From assembly GCA_002342805.1 (NCBI GenBank), contig DDQW01000074.1, positions 30,035-94,034 of the forward strand: 64,000 bases of DNA, read 5' to 3'. This document shows positions 53,320 to 61,561 of the stretch, piece after piece. This DNA is from Clostridiales bacterium UBA2432 (lineage in GTDB: Bacteria > Bacillota > Clostridia > Lachnospirales > Vallitaleaceae). How positions within the stretch are numbered: the first letter of the stretch is position 1; each line of letters begins with the position of its first letter. The notes below the pieces were generated by a model, which ran no database searches, was not told where the DNA came from, and was given only the letters and a program-made list of their open reading frames with translations. A program made the position numbers and the translations under genes.

Positions 53320-54795
53320 ATGACAATGAATGAGGTAATTATTGACTTAAAAGAAAGCGAAAATACAGTGCATGTCTATGAAAAGTCTTACGTAGAAGTC
53401 GAAGGCTGCATGCTACAGATGATTAAGATAGATAATCAAAAATATATTGTTGTTACCGGACAAGGAAAGCTGTTTGATGATATACAGGGAGACTTACAAG
53501 AGGGCTATAAACGATGTCCGCTTACCCATGAGAACCGTTTGGTACTCAACACATACCTTGAGTATACAAATCCCATAGCTCTTGGCAACAAAGGTGCAAC
53601 CATTGGCTTAGGTGATCGACTAGGTCTGGCATCACCCGGACATATAAGAACCATTGAAGATAAAAAGGTTCACCCGGTATTAGCACAACAGAGTATCAGA
53701 GAATTAAGCTTAACGAATAGAAGCTACAAAGATGTTATGGATGCTGCTTGTTTTGCTGTTTTTCAAGAAGGTTACAAGGAAGGATTCGGAGCCGATGGGG
53801 ATCATCTTAAAGAAGAAGAGGATATCCAGATGTCCATTGACTTAGGTTTTACCATGCTTACACTTGATTGCACGGATAAAATAGATGATACTATTGATGA
53901 AGCATCGGAAGCTGACATTGAATCAAAATATATGGCACTTCCTCAAGAAGAAAGAGAAGAAGTCGAAGGTAAGTATTTAAATAAGGAATTTAAATTAACC
54001 AACTCAACAATGACATATGATCGTTTAAAGGTCATGAAATATGTACTGATCTATGGGAACGCGATTGAATTCATGAAACATGTCTATGACAAATATATCC
54101 AACCCGCTAAACGAGGGGTTGACTTTGAGATCTCTATTGATGAAACCAGTACCCCTACGACGCCTGAATCTCATTATTTCATTGCGAATGAGCTATATAG
54201 TAATGGAGTAAAAGTGAATAGTATGGCGCCAAGGTTTATTGGTGAATTTCAAAAAGGCATCGATTATATGGGAGATATCGACCAATTTGAAAAAACATTT
54301 AGAATCCATGCAGAAATAGCAGATACCTTTGGCTATAAATTAAGTATCCATTCCGGTAGCGATAAGTTTCATGTGTTTCCAATCGTTGCTAAATATACAA
54401 AAGGCAGATTTCATGTTAAAACGGCCGGTACCAATTGGTTAGAAGCCGTTCGAATCATTGCCAAGGAAAATCCGGAATTATATCGCAAGATGCACAAGTA
54501 TGCCTTAGATCATTTTGGCGAAGCCAAGAAATACTATCACGTGACAACGAATATCGATGCTATTGAAGATATTGATCACTTATCAAATGAAGAATTACCC
54601 TCTTATATGAATGACGATAATGCACGACAACTTTTACATATTACCTATGGATTGCTTCTTCAAGCAAAAGACGCAGAGGGTAAGTCCTTGTTTAAAGATG
54701 CATTTTTCGAAACATTAGACAAGAATGAAGATAAATATGCACAAGGCTTGATAAAGCACATTGGCAAACATATTGAATTATTAGGAATAAAGTAG
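53320..54795 (+). CDS. uxaE: Tagaturonate epimerase family protein
   Basis: UxaE-type enzymes epimerise D-tagaturonate and D-fructuronate in hexuronate catabolism. The 491-residue protein has family segments such as LGLASPGHIRTIEDKKVHPV, EGFGADGDHLKEEEDIQMSI, FEISIDETSTPTTPESHYF and LSIHSGSDKFHVFPIV, rich in acidic and His residues suited to a metal site. ATG at 53320 is 7 bases after GGGAGG. No other uronate genes are in view, so the pathway context is missing. The call rests on remembered family motifs. Confidence 0.75.
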   Translation: MTMNEVIIDLKESENTVHVYEKSYVEVEGCMLQMIKIDNQKYIVVTGQGKLFDDIQGDLQEGYKRCPLTHENRLVLNTYLEYTNPIALGNKGATIGLGDRLGLASPGHIRTIEDKKVHPVLAQQSIRELSLTNRSYKDVMDAACFAVFQEGYKEGFGADGDHLKEEEDIQMSIDLGFTMLTLDCTDKIDDTIDEASEADIESKYMALPQEEREEVEGKYLNKEFKLTNSTMTYDRLKVMKYVLIYGNAIEFMKHVYDKYIQPAKRGVDFEISIDETSTPTTPESHYFIANELYSNGVKVNSMAPRFIGEFQKGIDYMGDIDQFEKTFRIHAEIADTFGYKLSIHSGSDKFHVFPIVAKYTKGRFHVKTAGTNWLEAVRIIAKENPELYRKMHKYALDHFGEAKKYYHVTTNIDAIEDIDHLSNEELPSYMNDDNARQLLHITYGLLLQAKDAEGKSLFKDAFFETLDKNEDKYAQGLIKHIGKHIELLGIK

Positions 54796-54855
54796 CAGAA
54801 GAAAAACGCTTTACAATAAAATAACCCAAATTTAAAATACACTTAATTGATTCGT

Positions 54856-54904
54856 CCTCCATATATCCGTATACTTATACTTTAATAGACGGAAAATATG
54901 GAGG
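54856..54904 (+). promoter_or_regulatory. Inverted repeat burying the ribosome site of the first arsC-like gene
   Basis: CCTCCATAT (54856-54864) pairs with ATATGGAGG (54896-54904), and CCGT with ACGG inside it. The 3' arm contains the GGAGG Shine-Dalgarno sequence, so the hairpin could block translation or the palindrome could be an operator. Confidence 0.5.
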
Positions 54905-54913
54905 CGGTTGATT

Positions 54914-55399
54914 ATGATTAAAGTATTGTTCTTATGCACTGGGAATTCGGCGAGAAGCCAGATGGCAGAAGTATTATTAAATAAGTTTGGGAAGGGTAAG
55001 TATGTTGCAAAAAGTGCAGGATCTGCACCCAAGGATGAAGTGGATCCCCACACCATGAAAGTTATTGAACATAGTGGGTATGATGTGACGTCTCTTAAAC
55101 CTAAAAGTATGGATCAGTTTATTGATGAAGAGTTTGACCTTGTTATTACCTTATGCGACAAAATGAAGGAAGAATGTCCTGTATTTCCAAATAAACCAAT
55201 TTATGCCCATTGGGGTATGCCGGATCCGGTGGCTTTTGAAGGTAGTGAAGAAGAAAAGAATGCGTATTTCAGCCGAACGTTTCAAGAAATTAGTCATCGA
55301 ATCCATTTGCTTCTAAATGTCAAAATCGATAAAACAGAACGAGAAGCGATTGAAAAAGAGTTAGGTGAAATTGCATCTACATGGAAATACCTAAGATAA
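54914..55399 (+). CDS. Low-molecular-weight phosphatase / thioredoxin-type arsenate reductase-like protein
   Basis: The 161-residue protein has the P-loop FLCTGNSARSQMAE with the nucleophilic Cys. A second Cys pair in ITLCDKMKEECPVFP has the same spacing as C82/C89 of ArsC, and the Asp loop is HWGMPDPVAFEG. Thus all three redox Cys of the ArsC mechanism are present, though the ArsC Cys15 position is Ala. Arsenate reduction or tyrosine phosphatase activity is possible. ATG at 54914 fits GGAGG at 54900; the site is in the 3' arm of an inverted repeat. No arsR or arsB is adjacent. Confidence 0.75.
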   Translation: MIKVLFLCTGNSARSQMAEVLLNKFGKGKYVAKSAGSAPKDEVDPHTMKVIEHSGYDVTSLKPKSMDQFIDEEFDLVITLCDKMKEECPVFPNKPIYAHWGMPDPVAFEGSEEEKNAYFSRTFQEISHRIHLLLNVKIDKTEREAIEKELGEIASTWKYLR

Positions 55400-55486
55400 G
55401 TAACACATTGACAAACATCGATATGTATGTTAAAGTCATTATATAATTATGTATCATGACATAATAACAAAAGTGAGGTATTGATG

Positions 55487-55894
55487 ATGAAATATAAAGT
55501 AGCATTTGTATGTGTACATAACTCGTGTCGAAGTCAGATGGCTGAAGGATGGGCTAAACAATTAGGATCAGAGATTTTTGAAGTATATTCAGCAGGAACT
55601 GAAGAATATCCCCAAGTGAAGCCATTAGCAGTAGAAGTTATGGAAGAAGCCGGTATTGATATGAGTGAACATCATCCCAAGTTGTTAACAGATATACCCA
55701 GTGAGCTGGACATCTTAATTACGATGGGATGTAATGTCGTATGTCCACATGTTCCAAATAAACACAAGGAAGATTGGGGCTTAGATGATCCGTCCGGTGG
55801 ACCGATTGAAGACTTTCGTTTAACGCGAGATTTAATCAAAGTGAAAGTAGAAGAATTAATCCAACGTGTGAAAACAGGAGAGATCAAGTTATAA
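55487..55894 (+). CDS. arsC: Arsenate reductase ArsC-like (LMW phosphatase fold)
   Basis: The 135-residue protein has VAFVCVHNSCRSQMAEGWAK (nucleophilic Cys, then a second Cys at the ArsC Cys15 position), the resolving Cys region ITMGCNVVCPHVP and EDWGLDDPSGGP. The Cys pair is spaced four residues apart rather than seven, a variant common in Clostridia and archaea. It differs from the neighbouring arsC-like protein and is not a recent duplicate. ATG at 55487 is 8 bases after GAGG; an adjacent ATG is possible. Confidence 0.82.
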   Translation: MKYKVAFVCVHNSCRSQMAEGWAKQLGSEIFEVYSAGTEEYPQVKPLAVEVMEEAGIDMSEHHPKLLTDIPSELDILITMGCNVVCPHVPNKHKEDWGLDDPSGGPIEDFRLTRDLIKVKVEELIQRVKTGEIKL

Positions 55895-55940
55895 ACGCGG
55901 ATTGACAATAAGAATAATATGATATACAATGATTATACAT

Positions 55941-56037
55941 CACTAGGGGAGCCGCAAGGCTGAGAAAGTGTTAACTGACCCTCAATAACCTGATACGGGT
56001 AGTGCCGTCGAAGGGAAGTGCAGTATAATCAGTTAAT
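55941..56037 (+). promoter_or_regulatory. TPP (thiamine) riboswitch
   Basis: The THI-box core is plain: AGGGGAGCC...GGCTGAGAAAG, then GACCCT, then ACCTGATACGGGTAGTGCCG and CGAAGGGAAG. These match the conserved pyrimidine- and pyrophosphate-sensing helices. It lies just ahead of thiT. Binding of thiamine pyrophosphate should favour the downstream hairpin at 56039. Confidence 0.95.
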
Positions 56038-56066
56038 ACTCCTTAGAATTATAAGGAGGTTTTTTT
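56038..56066 (+). terminator. Riboswitch expression platform: terminator containing the thiT ribosome site
   Basis: CTCCTTA (56039-56045) pairs with TAAGGAG (56052-56058), loop six bases, and seven T follow right up to the ATG at 56067. The 3' arm is the AAGGAGG Shine-Dalgarno sequence. The same hairpin can therefore stop transcription and hide the ribosome site. Confidence 0.75.
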
Positions 56067-56741
56067 ATGTTCCAAAGTTTTTTAGAAGCAGTGTCAAGTG
56101 GTGATTTACAAGCCATAATTACATCAACCCTTGGCCAGATCATTATTGTTGTGATTGCATTAGTCTTATTATTATTGGCAGTTGCACTCGGTGGCCATCA
56201 AAAGAAAATGTCAGTTAAGGCATTGACCTATTCATCTATTGCGATTGCTATAAGTTTTGTATTGTCGCAATTTAGGCTATTTAGTTTACCTCAAGGTGGA
56301 TCGATTACTCCATTTTCCATGTTATTTATTATCCTTATTGGATATTTTTTCGGAGTGAAGACCGGCGTACTTGCAGGTGTTGTGTATGGGTTATTACAAC
56401 TTGCTTTTGGTGGTTGGGTTATGCATCCTATGCAGTTATTATTAGACTATCCGTTAGCTTTTGGAGCCCTTGGATTATCTGGGGTGTTTGCTAATCAAAA
56501 ACATGGATTAGTTGCAGGTATTTTAGTTGGTTGTACAGGACGATTTATTTTTCATTTTTTAAGTGGAATCATCTTCTTTGCATCCTATGCACCTGAGACA
56601 TGGAACCCATTTGTTTATTCACTATGGTACAACTTTTCTTACATAGGCGTTGAAGGGGTGATTACAGCAATTATTGTTCTTGTTCCATCCGTTGCTCAAG
56701 CACTTCGAAGCGTAAAAAAGAGTGCAATAAATAATATATAG
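56067..56741 (+). CDS. thiT: Thiamine ECF-transporter substrate-binding subunit ThiT
   Basis: ThiT is the S component that binds thiamine and works with the shared EcfAAT module, which is not in this window. The 224-residue protein has FSLPQGGSITPFSMLFIILI, GLLQLAFGGWVMHPMQLLLD, YPLAFGALGLSGVF and FHFLSGIIFFASYAPETWNP, all typical. An extra N-terminal hydrophobic segment (residues about 18-42) makes it longer than most (about 190). The upstream TPP riboswitch confirms thiamine control. A terminator follows at 56758. Confidence 0.93.
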   Translation: MFQSFLEAVSSGDLQAIITSTLGQIIIVVIALVLLLLAVALGGHQKKMSVKALTYSSIAIAISFVLSQFRLFSLPQGGSITPFSMLFIILIGYFFGVKTGVLAGVVYGLLQLAFGGWVMHPMQLLLDYPLAFGALGLSGVFANQKHGLVAGILVGCTGRFIFHFLSGIIFFASYAPETWNPFVYSLWYNFSYIGVEGVITAIIVLVPSVAQALRSVKKSAINNI

Positions 56742-56757
56742 ATGTTGATATTCACAC

Positions 56758-56795
56758 ATTGTCGCTTAAGCAAAGGCTATAGCGACAATTTTTTT
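56758..56795 (+). terminator. Intrinsic terminator after thiT
   Basis: ATTGTCGCT (56758-56766) and AGCGACAAT (56781-56789) form a 9-bp stem followed by seven T. Confidence 0.85.
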
Positions 56796-56841
56796 ATGGA
56801 ATAAAAGATATCATGGAAATATGACAAAATGTTAATAAATC

Positions 56842-56882
56842 TAAAACTTTTTCTCTAACTCGTGCGTCTATATAGTATAGAC
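56842..56882 (+). promoter_or_regulatory. ECF-type autoregulatory promoter with a palindrome over the -10
   Basis: TAAAACTTTTT (from 56842) and CGTCTA (56865-56870) are separated by the 17 bases expected for SigV/SigW-like promoters (AAAC ... CGTC). The perfect inverted repeat GTCTATA-TAG-TATAGAC (56866-56882) covers the -10 and start point. Position upstream of the ECF gene implies autoregulation. Confidence 0.65.
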
Positions 56883-56904
56883 CAAATAAAAAAGGAGAAA
56901 GTAT

Positions 56905-57414
56905 ATGTTTGATACACATCGAAAAAGTGTGGAAGCATATCTTGTCGAAAATCAAAAAGCCCACTATCGATATATCTATGGCATGGTAAAGAATCCTGCA
57001 GATGCAATGGATATTTTGCAAGATAGTATTGTCAAAGCACTAAAAAAGTGCCGACAACTTGAAGATATTGATAAGGTGAAACCTTGGTTTTACCGAGTGA
57101 TGACAACGACAACTTATGATTTTATGCGAAAACAAAGGCGACAATTACCCACAGAAGATGAAGCAATTGAACACCAGACCAAGCCCCATTACGACATATA
57201 TGAGGATTTGGATCTGGATGATGCACTCTCAAAGCTCTCATTTTATGAACAGACTATTCTTCGATTAAAATATTTTGAAGAGATGACGTTTGTACAAATT
57301 GCATCGATAATGGATGAAAATGTAAATACGATTAAAACCAAATTGTATAAAACATTAAAGGAACTAAGAATAGCTTTAGATGAGGAGGAGATTAGAAATG
57401 AGTTGGATGGATAA
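56905..57414 (+). CDS. ECF-family sigma factor (SigV-like)
   Basis: The 169-residue protein has region 2 (YRYIYGMVKNPADAMDILQD; KPWFYRVMTTTTYDFMRKQ) and region 4 (LSFYEQTILRLKYFEEMTFV, QIASIMDENVNTIKTKLYKT). It overlaps the downstream RsiV-like anti-sigma gene by 17 bases. In B. subtilis the SigV-RsiV pair responds to lysozyme, and the upstream promoter here has the SigV-like AAAC/CGTC form. The partner type supports a similar envelope-stress role. Confidence 0.9.
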   Translation: MFDTHRKSVEAYLVENQKAHYRYIYGMVKNPADAMDILQDSIVKALKKCRQLEDIDKVKPWFYRVMTTTTYDFMRKQRRQLPTEDEAIEHQTKPHYDIYEDLDLDDALSKLSFYEQTILRLKYFEEMTFVQIASIMDENVNTIKTKLYKTLKELRIALDEEEIRNELDG

Positions 57415-58300
57415 TGAACGTAAAAAGTATCATGAGGCTGAAATACCAAAAGAGCTGGACTTTAAAGTAAAGCAATCCATAAAGAAAGCAAATCGAGAAG
57501 AATTTTTCTCAAAATATAAGCAAATAGGGGTTGTTGCAGCCTTAGGATTAGCTTTTGTTGTAACAATAAACACAAACACTGTTTTAGCACAAAAGATGAG
57601 TACGATTCCCTTTATTGGACAAATTGTAGATGTTATTACAGTGACAAGCTATGAAATTGAAGAGGATGGTTACCATGTACAAATTGATGTCCCGCAAATT
57701 GTAGAACATTCAACTCAAGTTGGAGCTGAAGAACTAGAAAACAGTGATAAACTGACATTTCAATATCTTAATGAAAAATATCAAGCTGAAAGTCAAGCGT
57801 TATATGAACAATTTGTTAAAGACATGAATGTCTTAGAGGAAAATGGTGGTGGGAATATGGGAATTGATAGTGGATATGAAGTCATTGTTGATGATGAAAA
57901 ATTGCTAGTTATTTCAAGGTATTATGTAAATACTGTTGGTTCATCCTCGACAACAATGCATTATGATACGGTAGATAAGATGAATGATTATGTCCTAACC
58001 TTACCCGGGCTATTTAAAGATGATTCTTATGTGGAAATCATCAGTGAGTATATTATTGATGAGATGAAGCGACAGATGGAAGAAGATAAAAATCTTATTT
58101 ATTGGGTAAAGGAAGATGATTTTGTACGATTTGAAAAGATCAAACCAGATCAAACTTTTTATATTAACCGAGATTATCAGTTGGTCATTTCCTTTGATAA
58201 ATATGAAATTACTCCGGGATATATGGGGGTTGTTGAATTTATCATACCAAATGAAATCATTGAGCCGATTCTCGTGAATGACTATTATTTTGAAAAATAG
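57398..58300 (+). CDS. RsiV-like anti-sigma factor
   Basis: The 300-residue protein has a cytoplasmic N-terminal segment (about 1-43), one membrane helix (IGVVAALGLAFVVTINTNTVL) and a large extracellular domain. The C-terminal half with LVISFDKYEITPGYMGVVEF is typical of DUF3298 in RsiV, which binds lysozyme directly in B. subtilis. ATG at 57398 is 9 bases after GGAGG and lies inside the sigma gene. It likely anchors the ECF sigma factor until cleaved at the surface and by an intramembrane protease such as RseP. Confidence 0.85.
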   Translation: MSWMDNERKKYHEAEIPKELDFKVKQSIKKANREEFFSKYKQIGVVAALGLAFVVTINTNTVLAQKMSTIPFIGQIVDVITVTSYEIEEDGYHVQIDVPQIVEHSTQVGAEELENSDKLTFQYLNEKYQAESQALYEQFVKDMNVLEENGGGNMGIDSGYEVIVDDEKLLVISRYYVNTVGSSSTTMHYDTVDKMNDYVLTLPGLFKDDSYVEIISEYIIDEMKRQMEEDKNLIYWVKEDDFVRFEKIKPDQTFYINRDYQLVISFDKYEITPGYMGVVEFIIPNEIIEPILVNDYYFEK

Positions 58301-58306
58301 AGTATT

Positions 58307-58331
58307 AAAAGCAAGAAATTAGATGCTTTTT
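58307..58331 (+). terminator. Possible terminator between rsiV-like and lacI-like genes
   Basis: AAAAGCA and TGCTTTT form a short 7-bp stem with a 10-base loop and a T5 run, overlapping the end of the convergent gene. Confidence 0.4.
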
Positions 58332-59371
58332 ACAGAATCTCGTGGAATATGTTTACATGGAATTTTTACTTGATCAGGTGTCGAGTTTTGAGTGGTAAGC
58401 TTTTCAATGAGTACTTTAGCAGACCGTATACCAATTGTTTTTAACTGTAAATCCACGGTACAAAGTGATGGGCGTAAATAGTCTGTTAATCTCAAATTAT
58501 CAAATCCATGAATAGAGAGGTCATCAGGAATACATAAACTACGATCCTTTGCAGCATTAATTACTCCGATAGCCATCAAGTCATTCATAGCAAAAATAGC
58601 CGTCGGTGGAGTGGATAAATCGAGAAGCTCATTGCATAATCGATATCCATCTTCATAGTGCCAGTTACCAATTTTGATATATTCAGGTAAATAATTAATT
58701 CCATTTTCAATGAGTGTTGTTTGATAACCCAGTAATCGTTGATGTGAAGGGAATGAATTAATCGGGCCACTAATGATGGCTATCTTTTGATGATTCATTT
58801 GAATCAGATAATCAACAGCAAGTTTTGCACCTTGAAAATCGTCATAGTTAACGCTTGAATCTTCCTCAGTTGCATAGGCATAGGCGTAAACGATAGGGAT
58901 ATCTAGTTTTGGAATAAGACGACTTACATCACGTGGATGCACACCGATATATATTAGTCCTGAGATTCTGGACGACAAAAGGTGATTAATATTATTTTCT
59001 ATAGATGTTTTAAACTCTATAGACGTTTCTAATTGGTCATAGTGGGATGTAGGGGGAGTGTCAATTTTTTGATGTACACGTAAGTTGGTCAAGTGCACGG
59101 TGTAACCGAATTCTTCGCAATAGGAACATATACCGTCAATAACATCACTCGAAGAGAAGGCATTGATGTCTTCGACAATGATGCCAATGTTTTGTGTTGA
59201 GTTGGTTTTTAACCCTTTTGCAATGTGGTTGGGTATATAGTTTAATTCCTTAATCGCTTGTAAGACTTTTTCTTCCGTTTTTTGAGCAACTTTTCCGTTT
59301 TTATTGATTACATTTGAAACAGTGGCAGTAGATACGCCCGCAAGTCGGGCAACATCAATAATTGTATACAT
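58319..59371 (-). CDS. LacI-family transcriptional regulator
   Basis: The 350-residue protein begins with the LacI helix-turn-helix (YTIIDVARLAGVSTATVSNV) and hinge, then a periplasmic-binding-like sugar domain (QNIGIIVEDINAFSSSDVID; PTAIFAMNDLMAIGVINAAK; IHGFDNLRLTDYLRPSLCTV). ATG at 59371 is 9 bases after AAAGGA; a second ATG at 59377 is too close to that site. It is divergent from the GH127 gene, and palindromic AAACGTTT-like operators lie in the shared upstream region, so it likely represses both. Confidence 0.92.
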   Translation of the reverse strand: MYTIIDVARLAGVSTATVSNVINKNGKVAQKTEEKVLQAIKELNYIPNHIAKGLKTNSTQNIGIIVEDINAFSSSDVIDGICSYCEEFGYTVHLTNLRVHQKIDTPPTSHYDQLETSIEFKTSIENNINHLLSSRISGLIYIGVHPRDVSRLIPKLDIPIVYAYAYATEEDSSVNYDDFQGAKLAVDYLIQMNHQKIAIISGPINSFPSHQRLLGYQTTLIENGINYLPEYIKIGNWHYEDGYRLCNELLDLSTPPTAIFAMNDLMAIGVINAAKDRSLCIPDDLSIHGFDNLRLTDYLRPSLCTVDLQLKTIGIRSAKVLIEKLTTQNSTPDQVKIPCKHIPRDSVKSI

Positions 59372-59385
59372 AATCATCCATCCTT

Positions 59386-59399
59386 TTTAAACGTGTAAA
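59386..59399. promoter_or_regulatory. Second LacI-type operator, overlapping the lacI leader
   Basis: TTTAAACGTGTAAA differs by one base from the palindrome TTTAAACGTTTAAA found at 59463. It overlaps the ribosome site region of the regulator gene, fitting autoregulation. Confidence 0.6.
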
Positions 59400-59431
59400 C
59401 TTAGTTTATCATAAAATAAACCAAAAGTATA

Positions 59432-59478
59432 TTGACAAATGTATTTTGCGTGTTAAAATTAATTTAAACGTTTAAATT
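59432..59478 (+). promoter_or_regulatory. GH127 promoter and LacI-type operator
   Basis: TTGACA (59432-59437) and TAAAAT (59454-59459) with a 16-base spacer are followed at once by the perfect 18-base palindrome AATTTAAACGTTTAAATT (59461-59478), centred on the CG typical of LacI-family sites. It overlaps the start point and would block transcription. Confidence 0.8.
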
Positions 59479-59494
59479 TTAAGGAGATGGAGTG

Positions 59495-61408
59495 ATGAAT
59501 GTGAAAAGAGAAGTTCCGATTCAATCAGTAACTGTCAATGATCCATTCTGGTCTAAGTTCCAAAATCTTGTGACCGATGTGGTCATCCCATATCAAGAAA
59601 AGATTTTGGGGGATGACATACCGGGTGTAGAGAAGAGTCACGCATTGGCGAATTTTGCAATTGCGGCAGGTCAACAAGAAGGTGAATTTTATGGTATGGT
59701 TTTTCAAGACAGTGATGTCGCTAAGTGGCTAGAAGCTGCGGCATACTCACTTGCGATTAAACCGGATGTCAAACTTGAAAAACGTGTCGATGATATCATT
59801 GAAACAATTGGTAAGGCCCAAGCAGACGATGGATATTTAAATACATATTTTACAATTAAAGAACCGGAACATCGTTGGCAAAATCTTCAGGAATGTCATG
59901 AATTATATTGTGCAGGTCATATGATGGAAGCTGCTGTTGCTTATTATGAAACAAGTGGAAAAGATCGCTTATTAAAGATTATGGAGAAAATGGCAGATCA
60001 TATCGATGCACGTTTTGGTCCTGATAAAGAGACAGGGGTTCCCGGACATCAAGAAGTTGAAATCGGGCTTATGCGGATGTATTGGGCGACAGGCAAAGAA
60101 AAGTATAAAAAGTTAGCTCAGTTTTTTATTGATCAACGTGGTCAGGATCCTGAATACTTTGCAAAGGAAGCTGAAAAGCGGGGGTGGACACATTTTGGTA
60201 TGAACCCTGTTGACCAAAAATATAGTCAGATTCATGCACCTGTTCGTGAACAAACAACAGCGGAAGGACATAGTGTTCGGGCAGTATATATGTATACAGC
60301 AATGGCGAGCTTAGCAGCTGAGTTAGATGATCCAAGTTTAAAAAAGGCTTGTCAAGTTATATGGGAAAACATTACGAATAAAAGAATGTATATAACCGGC
60401 GGAATTGGCTCAACCGTTCAAGGTGAAGCTTTTACAATTGATTATGATTTGCCCAATGATACGGTATATGCAGAAACCTGTGCTTCGGTCGGTTTGATTT
60501 TCTTCGCACGTAAAATGTTAGATATGGATGTGTCAAACCGGTATGCTGATGTCATGGAATTGGCATTATATAATGGCGTCCTCAGCGGAATGCAACTTGA
60601 TGGTAAACGCTTCTTTTATGTCAATCCATTAGAAGTCAATCCGGGAATATCTGGTAAACTTCATAATCATGAGCATGTACTGCCGGAAAGACCGGGTTGG
60701 TATGCGTGTGCGTGTTGTCCTCCCAATGTTGCACGTTTGCTAACGTCACTTGCAAAATATGCATGGGGAGAAGATGAGCAAACGATATATTCCCATTTAT
60801 ATTTAGGCGGGACAGCCGAGCTTAACAAAGCAGATGTATCCGTTGTATCCAATTATCCTTGGGAGGGAAATATAAAGTACACGGTATCGCCAAAACAAGA
60901 AGAATCTTTTGCATTAGCCATTCGGATTCCGGGATGGGTAAAAGAGGTGGATATATCACTTAATGGCGAAAAATTGGGCAAAGATGTCATGAAAAATGGA
61001 TATATGTATATTCAACGAGTATGGCAAGCAGATGATGTCGTTGATTTAACTATGGAATTACCTATTCGTAAGATTTATGCAAATACGGCCGTACGAGAAG
61101 ATGCTGGTCAAGTATCTATTATGCGAGGACCAATTGTTTATGCATTTGAAGGCGTGGATAATGGAGAACAGTTACAGGCACTTCGCATTCGCAAAGATGG
61201 CAATATTCAAGTAAGTAAAGAGGATAAAAACCTCCTTGAGAACATGCGAGTGCTTGAGGTTGAAGGGCTTAGGGTAAAAACTAGCCAGAAGTTATACTCT
61301 GAAACAAGACCAACAAGTGAACCGCTAATGTTAACGGCTATTCCCTACTTTACATGGGGGAATCGCGGATTAAATCAAATGCGTGTTTGGATGTATGAAG
61401 AAAGTTAA
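59495..61408 (+). CDS. Glycoside hydrolase family 127 (beta-L-arabinofuranosidase-like)
   Basis: GH127 enzymes cleave beta-L-arabinofuranosides using a Zn-bound Cys nucleophile. The 637-residue protein has the ligands in order: E327 and C329 (VYAETCAS) and C407/C408 (YACACCPPN). The proposed acid/base is E311 (QGEAFTID), with the same 16-residue spacing to the zinc Glu as in the Bifidobacterium HypBA1 enzyme (E322/E338/C340/C417/C418). There is no signal peptide, so it acts inside the cell on imported oligosaccharides. ATG at 59495 is 8 bases after AAGGAG. Control by the divergent LacI protein is likely. Confidence 0.9.
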   Translation: MNVKREVPIQSVTVNDPFWSKFQNLVTDVVIPYQEKILGDDIPGVEKSHALANFAIAAGQQEGEFYGMVFQDSDVAKWLEAAAYSLAIKPDVKLEKRVDDIIETIGKAQADDGYLNTYFTIKEPEHRWQNLQECHELYCAGHMMEAAVAYYETSGKDRLLKIMEKMADHIDARFGPDKETGVPGHQEVEIGLMRMYWATGKEKYKKLAQFFIDQRGQDPEYFAKEAEKRGWTHFGMNPVDQKYSQIHAPVREQTTAEGHSVRAVYMYTAMASLAAELDDPSLKKACQVIWENITNKRMYITGGIGSTVQGEAFTIDYDLPNDTVYAETCASVGLIFFARKMLDMDVSNRYADVMELALYNGVLSGMQLDGKRFFYVNPLEVNPGISGKLHNHEHVLPERPGWYACACCPPNVARLLTSLAKYAWGEDEQTIYSHLYLGGTAELNKADVSVVSNYPWEGNIKYTVSPKQEESFALAIRIPGWVKEVDISLNGEKLGKDVMKNGYMYIQRVWQADDVVDLTMELPIRKIYANTAVREDAGQVSIMRGPIVYAFEGVDNGEQLQALRIRKDGNIQVSKEDKNLLENMRVLEVEGLRVKTSQKLYSETRPTSEPLMLTAIPYFTWGNRGLNQMRVWMYEES

Positions 61409-61423
61409 ATAAAAAAGAGAAAA

Positions 61424-61466
61424 GCTGGATATGTTCGGTTTATACTGAACATATCCAACTTTTTTG
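61424..61466 (+). terminator. Intrinsic terminator after GH127 gene
   Basis: TGGATATGTTC (61426-61436) and GAACATATCCA (61447-61457) form an 11-bp stem, then ACTTTTTTG supplies the T run. Confidence 0.85.
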
Positions 61467-61492
61467 TTATTGATGTAAAGAAAAAAAGGTTA

Positions 61493-61540
61493 TTGACATA
61501 TGCCAATAATAAGCGTACTATAATAAATAGCATATGCTAT
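61493..61540 (+). promoter_or_regulatory. Promoter and palindrome ahead of the DUF134-MinD operon
   Basis: TTGACA (61493-61498) and TATAAT (61519-61524) have a long 20-base spacer. The perfect palindrome ATAGCATATGCTAT (61527-61540) covers the predicted start. A DUF134 or Fur protein encoded in the operon could bind it; this is inferred. Confidence 0.5.
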
Positions 61541-61561
61541 AAAAAGAAATGAGGTGATATT

